From assembly GCA_934047225.1 (NCBI GenBank), contig OW203987.1, forward strand, positions 7,157,501 to 7,221,500: 64,000 nt of DNA, read 5' to 3'. Source of the DNA: Ypsolopha sequella. Taxonomy: Eukaryota > Arthropoda > Insecta > Lepidoptera > Ypsolophidae. This document shows, in pieces, positions 12,201 through 24,200 of this stretch (the stretch's first letter is position 1; every line of letters starts with the position of its first letter). The position numbers and the translations under genes are program-made. Below the pieces are notes generated by a model. The model searched no databases. It had not been told where the DNA came from and saw only the letters and a program-made list of their open reading frames with translations.

Positions 12201-15200
12201 CGTTTTGCCTCGATTTTTTTCTCGTATCTATTGTATGTGTATACAGCAAGATTTTAGGTAAGATACTGACAAAAAGACAAAATTTAGTGCTAAGCTCTAT
12301 GGATTTCCAATGAAACCAATCATAAAAAAAACCGGCAAGTGCCAGTTGAATTCAGGCACTAGGATTACACCATGGGGTCGTAGACTTCTGTAGGAGGTAT
12401 CAGTTTCAACTCGATATATCATACGGGGCCCGAGCAAAAAGGTCTTGACAGACAGACAGAGAGACGGACGGACATCAAAGTGATCCTATGAGGGTTCAGT
12501 TTTTTCATTTTGTAGCGCAGAACCCTAAAAATATGCGTTTTCGGTATCTTAGTCGATAAGACAGCCTAATCTTGAGACTTGACAGTCGGAAAAATCTCTG
12601 AAAACCTTTCGGGGATATACATACATGTTTTAAACATACATTTTTATGTTTTTTTTTTAAGGTATCCGCACCAACTCAGAAGCCCTGGGCCACTTGACCC
12701 GCGTCCTAGCAGCCCTGGTCTACGGCAATGATCTGAAGATGGCAATGTTGGTCGACCATTTCAAACCAGTATTAGACTTCGACCGACTGGACTCTGATCA
12801 GTGGAACGACGAGGAGTTTCGAATGGAGTTGTTCTCGGTACTCTGCGCTAATATTGAGAGGAACTCCATCGGCGGCACGCTGAAGGATTATCTGATCTCG
12901 CTTGGCGTTGTACGCGATGCTTTGGAGTATATTGTGGTGAGCATTTGTTGAGAAGTTTCTTGATATATCTTGTATAATTACAATAGAATCGGCTGGAGGG
13001 AGAGTGGAAATTGAAATTTATTTATTTATGTAATGTAAGTATATCATATACATTATACACTTATTACAAGTCGGTTTTAATCTAAATATATAAAACAAAG
13101 TCGTGTTAGTTACACCACTTATAACTCAAGATCGGCTGGATAGATGTTAGTTATGTCTTTTTTGGTGTATTCTTCTCCGCTCCGAATAGCAGAATAAGTA
13201 ATAAAATATCGGATAAGTTATCGAATAACAATTAATTAATTAATTAATTTTACGAATGCAAACAGCATGTGGTGCCATCTGTTGAAAAAACTACGCATAT
13301 AAAAGAAACCAACCACTATACGTATTAATGTACAGTGTTTATTTATCTAGCGTTCTGATATCATTAAATAAAATCTAAAACCCCAAGTTTTAAAAATATA
13401 CTGCGATTACCTTTTTTTCTTAGTTATTCCAAGAACTATTATTTCTGCATATATTCAATACCCTACGCTAAGCCTATGAAACTACATGGGTCCCTGCCAT
13501 TCTTCTTTCGCAATGGCAAGCAATAAAACATTTCTGTATTTGCAAAAAAAAAGTTAAATTTTTGTTATTACCTTAATGAAATCCTAAATTAAGTTTAACT
13601 AAAGTTAACACGATATTATTAGACTGTTAGGCGGAACGAAGTTCGCCGGGTCAGCTAGTGTAATATAATTGAATAATCAATGTCTATATAGTAAATAATA
13701 ATGTGGGGAAATACACAAGGAAATAATAAAGGTTATGTTTACTTAAATTTAATAAAAAAAATACACTTGAATAAAATAATAAATACAGGAATAAGGAATA
13801 AATAATATTATAAATACATGCAATACATATTAGTTGCTTACAAACAGCTAATATAAAAAGTAAGCCTATACTTTAATTAAATAAAGATAAAAATACAAGA
13901 CAGGAGAAAATTATGTCATGAAGGAAAAAAAATAGAATACCTTTGTCTAGATAGAAATTGCAGGGTTATTAAAAATCTGAACAATACAGGTTTGTAATAA
14001 CGTTTCTCGAATATTTTACCTTATCATCTAAAAAACGCAAAAGCAAAAAGGCAACGATCAATCACGTATTACGTAAGAACAGTAAAGAAAGCGGTTGCGA
14101 AGTGGACACAGTCACAGATATCGTCGCAATGGGGTCTACTTTTATAAAAGCCACCAGTTGGCGCCACTGGCACGGAAGGTATATGTCAAAGGTTTGTTAG
14201 GTTACAGTAGAGCCATCGAGTGATGGCGCCTATGACGTTTAAATGCCTACAAAGTATCGTAATTATTTATAAGCAAGTGTGAATTAAAAAATGTAATACT
14301 TCATTGTTGATAGTGATGTACTACTTGTTTCGGTTATTATTTTTCGATTTGAATGTTGCTTTATTGTGCAATAGAATTCGTATAGAAACAAAGTTTTTTT
14401 TTTTTAAGTTTCTCATTTTTATAGGTCGTGTTTGAGGTCGCCAAGTTACGCAATAATATTTAATTAAAAACAAAACAATGACGAAGTCAAACTAAATGAA
14501 AATAAATGATAGTAAATACTTTTTTCGATTTAGATATTTAAACATCTCTGGGGGGCCCCGGGGCACTACACCGCATAGCCCTCCGATAGCTACGCCACTG
14601 GTTTTATTTTATTTTGGCACATTTTCCTTTTGTATCAGTATGTTGAATGTTGAATGACGTGTCTAATGTTGAGTAAACTCACACTTGATTTTTATTTTTA
14701 ACCGAAATTTGAAATGTACCTCATCACTAAATGCAGCTGTCATAAGTGCCATCACTCAGTGGCTCTACTTTAGATATACATAGAAGTTCAATTTTTTGTT
14801 TTGCTTATCCATATAATATATATATTTTTTTCTTTCTTAAATGCGAATAAACAATGCCGCAATGATGTGCAGTTCCGTTATGTTCGAAAACGAAAGGAGG
14901 ACATAAGTTTTGTTTTAGCCCCTCTTTTCTTTAGCTCTAATCTTGATTCATTTACTTTCATTGCACCGTACCTTGAATAATAAACCTGAAACTATGAATT
15001 TATCTCGACTAATACACAAATAACTAATAAAAATCCATAGCTTTCGCCGTTTCGCGGGCCTTTGACGTTTCTCTATACCTGTCGCCTCAGTGGCGCCACC
15101 TGACGTCGATAGTAGCCCTCATTGCGCACTTTCGGAGCGTCGACGATAAAAAAGGGGTGATACGGCATAGCTGACAGCTCTCACCCTGAACTATGACTCA

Positions 15201-18200
15201 GGCCAGAACAGACGGCTTGCGTAAAGTTAACTGTCACATGCATGTTATCATCCGGAGCACTCCTTCATCCCCTTCCCTATCGTCCCGTAGAGTGTCGCGA
15301 TTATCATTATTAACCTGGGTTAAGGGTATGTAATGAATACTGAGTATTCTCTCATCATGGTATTGCGACAGAATGGGTAAATCTTAATCAAGGAAATCAT
15401 TGTCAGTTACAGCCATACACTCTGGCTGTGTCTTTTGAGTCATTTACGTCTTGTGTAAGAGCCACGGTAAGTGGTACGAAGCATTCTTAATAATAATCAT
15501 TGCCCAGTTAATTTGGGTTTAGTTAATGGAGCCACTGGCTACTGTGGTACGACCAGATCTTAGTCGTTTTGGTACTCCCATTAACTCGACGGTCATCACA
15601 ACGACCTGCTTCGTTTTCTTACTCTTACGGGTAATTCCCCTCGTAGGGCCTGCCTCCATCCCCTTGCCCATTACCGAACCTTCACCTTATGACTCTCTGA
15701 TAGGGCATTAACTTTTACCCTATCCTGATCAGCTATTACCTCTTAGCTGACTATGTTCTTATCAGCTGTTAACTACTAGCCGAATTTGTCTGTTTATCAT
15801 ACTATATCACACGGGTACGGGACAAGTAAATTGGACTTACCAACAATACTGTAGGCGATCAGCGTGCCAGGAATACTCTCCGCTCGATTCCACCGCGCGC
15901 CTTTTCTCTTACCACCTCGTCCCGCCATCTTATCTTTTTCTACCTTACCACAGACAATCATATTCATTTTTCTTAATATTGCCATACTAATAAATAAATA
16001 CAGAAGGCAACAAAACATAAGATTTCACTCACCTTTCTTAGTATAATGAAGTAATCGCGGTAATCCGCGACACTCCCCAACGAGAGAGAGAAGCTGATGT
16101 CTCTCCTCATAATAGACGAGTGAACAATTGGCGCGTCCATTCAGCGATTTGTTCTCTCGCTCGAATGGCCGCTCTTCTTTTTAGTCTTACGTCTGGGCTT
16201 GGAGGCATTTCTTCATCTCTCGTATAGTGTTGTTCTTGTCTTAAATCATTATCTTCAACCTGAGACCAGGCATTATCAGTACATTGTGCAGAGGGTGATT
16301 CTATTACTAAATCTTTTAATTCTTCAGAAGAGTTATCTTCTAAAGTCTTGTCAGGCTCATCCAACACTGCGTCTGAAGGTAACTCTCCCCAGATAGCTGG
16401 TTATAAAGCAACTTCTATCGGGGGTGGTTCGGTTAAACCACTCTCATTTCTTATGCCAACCTCATCTTGTGGTGGTATCTGGGTTTTTCTAGATGTTACT
16501 TCTATTAGGTTAAGATCATTCTCCAATGGATACAAATGTGCTATAGAGCGGGTGAACTCTGTGTCTCCCACTTTCACTTTAGCAACCCTACATTCGTTAT
16601 CTTTCCCCTTCAGTAACGAAGTTATTTTTCCCACCTTCCAGTTTATTCGATTCTTTGAATCATCTTTGATCTGTACTAGATCGCCTATTTCAGGGTTTCT
16701 ATCTGATGTTACCCTTTGTTGCTTAATAGAGTGCTTATATCTTTCTCTGAGAGTAAGTAAATATTGTCTAATAAACATTCTCTTGAATTCCTTTAAGATC
16801 TTCTGCCCTATTTTCCAGCTCTTTACTAGGTCTATCTTAACATTTGTACCCTGTAAAATTTCCTCTTCTGATGATTCTACTGTCAGACATTTACCTAAAG
16901 TCAGAAAATCTACGGGTCTTAATACTGACTCTAGATCTGCACCTACATACGTGAGTGGTCTGGTGTTTACGACCATTTCTACTTCTTTCATAACAGTTTT
17001 TAATTTATTATCATTGAGTAAGTGCTTCTCAAGGGTACGTTTCAAGCAGTGTTTCACCAGGGCAACTAGTCTCTCATAGAAACCCCCATGCCAAGGAGCT
17101 AACTGGGGAATAAATCTCCAATATATCTTATTTTTGATACTGTATGGGCTAGATAAAACTTCACTTGTTAACTTGAAAGTCTGTGCGTTATCAGACACAA
17201 TCATATGTGGTAAGCCTCTGGTGGCTATAAACCTCCTAAGGGCTAGTAAGCATTCTTCTGCTGTCAGATTCTCTACTACTTCAAGGTGAATCGCTCGGAC
17301 AGCTAAACATGTGAAAAGACACACCCACCGCTTCTTTTTACCAGACGTTGTAGCAATGAACAGAGGCCCGAAATAATCGATTCCTGTATACGTGAAAGGT
17401 ATGCTATAGTTTACCCTCTCTGCAGGTAAAGCTGGAGGGGGTGGCAGCTTGTACGGCCCACCACCATGTCGGACACATTGAGGGCATTTCTTTATAACCT
17501 TCTGTACTTGGGCTCTCCCTTGAGGTATCCAGTATCTTTGTCTTATCAAGTTGAGTGTGTGAGACGCGCCGACATGATAGTTAGCTTCATGAGTACGTTT
17601 AATCATGTCATTTGTGAATGTTGAGTCTTTGGGTATGAGTGCAGGATACTTCTGTTCATAAGGCCAGTTTGTGTTCATCATTCGCCCACGACACCTTAGA
17701 ACTCCATCAACGTCCTGGAAAAGTCCCAAATTTCTAGTCAGATGAGTAACTTTTCTTGCAACTTCGTCTGGGAAATGCCGCGCCTGTAATATTTTTATGT
17801 TATTTACAGTTTCATCAAGTGTGGGTTCATTTGGAAATTCATCTTTGTATGTGTCATCTTCTGAATCCTGGAAGGTCATGGCATGTAAATCTTCATAGCC
17901 TTTCATAACCATCTCTGGGCCGTCTACCGCTTCCAGGGCCTCCCCAACCGAAAGAAAAGCTGTTTGCTCACTAGTTTGCATGTACATGTTTTTAGGCCAG
18001 CTATCCTTTTTCTTTTTGAGGAAGTCGGGGCCATTGAACCACAAATTTTTCTTTTGGTGCCACAACTCAGGGCGCGTCGCTAGATCTGCTGGATTGGAGT
18101 TGGTGTTTATGTAGCAATTCGTCACCTCTGAATTTTGTTTGATTTCATTCACTCTTCTCAACACAAAGGGTGGCAGCAATTTGTTTGAGCGCATCCAACT

Positions 18201-21200
18201 TAGCACAATAAGACTGTCAGTCCACAAATATTGTTCTGCTATAGTCAACTCAAGGCTATTTCTCACATATTTTATTAACCTGCTTCCAATGAGGTACCCC
18301 AATAGTTCTAATCTAGGTATCTTGAGGTTATCTTTATCCTCTATTGGTGTTATCCTTGCCTTTGACATGATAAAGGCTGTTTTTGCCTTATCTTGGTTAT
18401 ACGAGACTAAGTACACTACTGCTGCATAAAAATTTTGTGAAGCGTCAGTAAAGCAATGGAGGTCATATCTCATTTCATCTTTCTTGATATCAGGGTGCCC
18501 GGCATATCTTGGTATTTTTATATCTTTAGTCATGTGTAAGCTGTCACATACAGTGTACCATGTTTTCAGCATATTTTCAGGTAGTTTACTATCCCATTTT
18601 ATCTTCTGTGTGCATAACTCTTGAAATAGTAGCTTTGCCGGTAAGACCAGAGGTGCAGCAAATCCACAGGGATCATAAACACGGGCTAATGTTTTTAGGA
18701 CCTATCTTTTGGTCACAATCTGTTCCTTTTTGAAAATATCTTTTTGTAATTTTAGTTCTAGAGTGTCATCTGTTATGCTCCATATTAGGCCAAGAAGCTT
18801 CACGGTTTCCTTTTGCTTAGATCTCTGTTCTTCTGGGATGGCATTTATAAATTCCTGGCTACTAGATGTCCAGTCTCGAATATTCATGGATAATTCACCA
18901 AATACTTTCTTAGTTTCTTTGTACAATTCTATGGCTTCACTAACGGATTCAGAATTTGTAACCAAATTGTCTACATAACATCTGTCTGCAATCTTCTTTA
19001 ACAACTCTTCATTGTTCCTTGACAAATGGTACCGGATAGATGCAGTGAGAAGAAAGGGACTCGAAATTACTCCAAATGGTACTCTACAGAATCTTAGGTG
19101 TAAGAGATTATCTTCAGTAGGTTCTTTATAAGGATCTTTCACCCATAACAATCTGGTTACATCTCGGTCCTCTTCTTGTAGGCCCACTTGCAAAAATGCC
19201 TTTTCAACATCACCAGCAATGCCAATCTTTCCAGTTCGAAATTTGAGAAGTAGTCCAGTCAAATCTTCAAGCAATGATGGCCCCTTATACATGGCTTCAT
19301 TAAGACTTTTATTACCTTTAATCTTTGCACTCGCGTCATAGACAATTCTTCCTCTTTTACCTTCCTGTTTGACGAAGTGGTGAGGTAAATAGTGAACAGG
19401 TGGTTTTGTTTGTTGTCTATTTTCCTTCAATAGTTGCTGTGGATCTACACTCTCAATTATGCCAGAGTTAAGTTGTTCTTTTAGAATCTTTTCATAATCT
19501 TGCAATGTGTCTTCATCGAGTCTGCGCAGCAAACTCTTTAACCTTCCATATGCAAGTCCAAAATTTGTAGGTATATCTGGTGGACTTTGAACCCATGGCC
19601 ACTTAACAAAATACCTGTTATTTCTATTTTCAACGGTTTCATTGAAGTGTTTAACTGCTTCTTCTTGTTGTGTGGCCTTCGCAGAATCTGTAATTCCAAT
19701 GCTTTCTAAGGTCCAAAGGAATTTCATGTCAATATTCCTAAGAGGAAGATCTGGTTCTGTAAAATAAGAACATTCTATATTGTGACACTGGCAATATGTG
19801 ATCACAGATAAAGTGTTTTGATCATTTTTGGACATTGTACTTCCAGAGACAATCCAGCCAAAGTCTGTATCTATGAGGTATAAATTGTTTTGCAAACATA
19901 CTTGTTTATTTCGTATAAAGGAAAAGTAGTAATCGTTTCCAATGAGCAAGTCAACTCTTTCTCCAACACTACTGTCATCTGCTGTGACATCAATATGAGC
20001 CGGTATTGTAATATTTGGAATAGGAAGCCTGTCTGTTATATGTGGTACAATATTGGCTCGGATTGTTTTTTCCATATTGCGTTTGGTTATAAATTTTACT
20101 TCGACTGAAGGACTGTACACTTCTTTTGGCTCATTGGAACCGAATGTATAAATTAAAAGCAAGTCTTCTTTGTCAGGGATGAGGTTAAGTTGCTTAGCTA
20201 ACCTGGATGTTATGTAGCTTCTCTGGGATCCACAGTCCAAGAGCAGGCGGCATTGTTGGGAGCTATTATTACATGGAACCCTTACTGTCGCTGTCTGTAA
20301 GAAAGAAATGCCATTGAGGCTACTTGATAGAAAACAACCAGACCTCAAATTTTCTGTATTTTCAGTAATAGAAAGAGAAATATTACCAGCTACTGCAGCC
20401 ACAGTAAATTTATTAGGGCACAAAGCTCTATTATGCATCTTCTTACAGTGAGCACATTTTTTCTTTAGTTGGCAAACCTTTGTATTGTGACCTTTACGAA
20501 AACAGTTATAGCACCGTCCTGCTAATTTAATTTTTCTCTCACCGAGTGTGCTGACTTTATTACAGACATCATTGTAATGTTCTCCTTCGCAGAAAATGCA
20601 TGTTATCTTCGTTCTTTTGGGAGTTGGCCCCTTTGTGAACTCAGCTTTACGTTTTCCTTGCCATTTAAAATTTCCTTTATTCTTTTCCTGTGACATTTTC
20701 CAGTTTTTTTTTATTGTCTCTCCTTTCAGTAAATTTATGAAGTGCTGTGGTTGTTCCTTGATCAACATTTATTGTTGTGTCTTTGGTGTATGGCACATCT
20801 GCTTCCTCCAAGGCTGATATGACAATGTCCAAACTTTTTAGCACGTTCAACGTACTGTTATCACCACTGAGTCTTAAATTGACCTGATATAGGACGTTCT
20901 CAGGAAACTTGTCTAGAACTAAAGCTCTAAATTGATTTCCATTAATGTCTTCACCCAATTCTTTTAAGATCCTCATATTTTTCTCTATTTCATCAATCAT
21001 TTTTCTGCAATCAGAGGCAGATGTAGAGCACTTTTTCAATTTGAATATAGCGTCATAGTGGCTGTCCACTAATTTGGTTTTATTACCATATTTCTCTATA
21101 AGCATTTGCACTGCAATCTTATAGTTCGCATTAGTGGTGCTTATACCACTTAATTTATCCAAAACTGGTCCTTCTAGACATCCTAATAAATAGGAAAGTT

Positions 21201-24200
21201 TGTCAGCCTCAGACAAGTTTGATTTGTCTATTGTTTCAAATCAATCCCAAAATTTATACCAATTTAGTGGGTCACCATTAAAGGAAGGCAGTACAATTTT
21301 TGGCAACTTTGAACTACTCGGCTGTGGTGCAGCCTACTTTGTCCATTGAACTGACTTTTCAATAGCAACAAGTTCAGCAAGTAAGTCGTCTGCCTCAATC
21401 TCCTCTTGGACGGTTTCACTAATTAAGTTCTGAGATATATCGGCACTTGATTGTAAATAGCATTTACTTTCAGCTAGCAGCCTCTCACTGTCATTTTTCA
21501 ACATGTGTTGTAGTTTGCAGATAGTTTGTAAGTCGACTCCTACCGTGTTAGATTGTTGAATTGCTGCCTTAGCTTCGGTCATAGTTTTGAGTAATTTTTC
21601 TCGTCTCGCAGTTAGTCGGGTTAGACTAGCCACATCCATCTTAACGTCTCAGTCTCTATTAACGGCTGAACTAGAACGCCTGATGGAGAAATATTTTGAC
21701 AGCTTGCCGGCGTTTGAGTTTGAAAACCCTTGAATACCTCGAACTGTTTTGTTTGCCCTATTTGTCGTAACCTGTAACCATATTCATGCTATTTTAACCA
21801 TTCATCTCATCACTGATTACTGCAAATCGTATTTAGTGGAGTTTTGAAATCTCAAAAAAAAGGGATTTTACAAGATCATTTATAGATACATTTTATCTAA
21901 GATACACCGATACTTGCCTGACAATTTTATAGATTTATACGAAGGGTTTTCCGCAGTTGGGTATTCAACGTGTAAACGTATTTTCCGTAATGATTCACCA
22001 CTATCACTAGCAATTTACACAGAATTTTCACTTTTCAACACAAACATGGCGAACTTTCCGCATTTCAGTTTGACGCTTTGACCAAAGACAATATAACCAC
22101 TTGCTTTGACGAAACGAAAACAAGTAAAACCATCGACACACATAAATATATAATTTTTTTTTTGTAATTTTATGGTCTGGTTACAAAGACCTTTTGGCCA
22201 GCATTATCCGTATCGGAAAAAATTAGGCCATGTTCAGATTAACTCTGAACCGGTTATAAATAAAATAACGAATGAAATACCTATATACTTTTATTCTTTA
22301 AGATACATTAAATATAAGAATATCAGTTAAGATAGCTACTTTATTCCTTAAATCGTGCACAGACATACAATATCATTAAATATCTGTGCTATCGTGTTTT
22401 GAAGAAATAAAATCATAATCTCTTTGGGCAAAAGAACTAGTATCCAGAGCAACTGAAAAATCTGCCAAATCTGGCGCTTTTAGCAGCTCCTCCACCAATT
22501 TCTGTCGCGATTATCATTATTAACCTGGGTTAAGGGTATGTAATGAATACTGAGTATTCTCTCATCATGGTATTGCGACAGAATGGGTAAATCTTAATCA
22601 AGGAAATCATTGTCAGTTACAGCCATACACTCTGGCTGTGTCTTTTGAGTCATTTACGTCTTGTGTAAGAGCCACGGTAAGTGGTACGAAGCATTCTTAA
22701 TAATAATCATTGCCCAGTTAATTTGGGTTTAGTTAATGGAGCCACTGGCTACTGTGGTACGACCAGATCTTAGTCGTTTTGGTACTCCCATTAACTCGAC
22801 GGTCATCACAACGACCTGCTTCGTTTTCTTACTCTTACGGGTAATTCCCCTCGTAGGGCCTGCCTCCATCCCCTTGCCCATTACCGAACCTTCACCTTAT
22901 GACTCTCTGATAGGGCATTAACTTTTACCCTATCCTGATCAGCTATTACCTCTTAGCTGACTATGTTCTTATCAGCTGTTAACTACTAGCCGAATTTGTC
23001 TGTTTATCATACTATATCACACGGGTACGGGACAAGTAAATTGGACTTACCAACAATACTGTAGGCGATCAGCGTGCCAGGAATACTCTCCGCTCGATTC
23101 CACCGCGCGCCTTTTCTCTTACCACCTCGTCCCGCCATCTTATCTTTTTCTACCTTACCACAGACAATCATATTCATTTTTCTTAATATTGCCATACTAA
23201 TAAATAAATACAGAAGGCAACAAAACATAAGATTTCACTCACCTTTCTTAGTATAATGAAGTAATCGCGGTAATCCGCGACAGAGAGTGCGGAATTACGA
23301 CCTTAGAATAACTTCACGTCTGCCTTCTGTACTGGATCGAACTATTCAAGGTGACTGTTTGATCATCGTCCAAATTCATACCGGAGGCTTGGTAAGTGAT
23401 CAGCATTATGAATCGATAACAATTTTTGTGAAATTCGTATAATGAAATTTCGACTTCCCATAGTAATTCACTCCCAGTCCTGAGTGAATCACTATGGGGA
23501 GTCGAAATTTCATTTTATGAATTTTACAAAAATCGTTATTGGTTCATGATGCTGAACACTTACCAAGGCTCAGAAGCCGTATTTTTGAATCGTTCGTTTT
23601 CAATTCACGTGCGAAAGTATATACCTGTCTCATCTTGCAAATGACAAGTTCTGATGTGCTACGTGAGATGAGTATATACTTTCGCACGTTAATTGAAAAC
23701 GAACGATTCAAAAATACGGCTCCTGGTATGAATTTGGACGATGTTCACAAATTCACCTTGTATAAGGTGACTTTTGATTCATACAGCCAAATTAATACTG
23801 GAGACTTAGCAAGGTTCATTGACCCTTTTTTCAAAATTCGGAAAATATTATTTGTGTCCCTATAAGAATAACCCGAGTCTGTCTAGGAAGCCTAAATTTT
23901 ATTTTGTCTTTTTCACAGAAAGTGTCACTGAACCTTTTTACTGATCATCACTTACAAAGTCTCCAGTGAGAATTTTGCTATATCAACTAAAGTACTCTTT
24001 GTGCATGCGTATTTAACATATTTTGTATCTCCAGAAACACGCGCCCTGCGTGAAGCCGACACTCGTGTGCACGGACTCGGACGAGCTCAAAGAGTTCATA
24101 GCTCGTCCGGCGCTCAAATATATCCTGCGGTTCCTCACTGGCTTGGCGGCGGACCATGAGCCCACTCAGGTAACCATTATTAGCCTGAAGCTGTTCACTG

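Larger units (their letters stand above)
15293..23282 (-). mobile_element. BEL/Pao LTR retrotransposon, full length, coding-defective
   Basis: The element of 7,990 bp is antisense to UBR4. Two 780-bp LTRs (TGTCGCG...CGCGACA) enclose gag, protease, reverse transcriptase, RNase H and integrase in the order of BEL/Pao. The flanks TAGAG (15288-15292) and GAGAG (23283-23287) are a 5-bp duplication with one mismatch. A primer-binding site and a short purine tract lie in the expected places. The coding region carries stops at 21334-21336 (TAG), 21241-21243 (TGA), 18702-18704 (TAG) and 16401-16403 (TAA), and a frame change between about 20677 and 20768. It cannot make its own proteins without suppression, but could be moved in trans. 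Confidence 0.97.

Noticed and set aside
15526..16046. Short open frames of 60-73 codons in the BEL LTR, repeated exactly at 22736-23256
   Set aside because: They occur in both LTRs only because the LTRs are copies; none has a family feature.
16348..17079. A 243-codon open frame on the plus strand
   Set aside because: It is the antisense shadow of the BEL integrase frame.
23283..23392. A possible extra UBR4 exon ending at GGTAAGTG
   Set aside because: The open stretch does not match the family, exons o and p already join without a gap, and the donor-like site is the first base of a hairpin arm.
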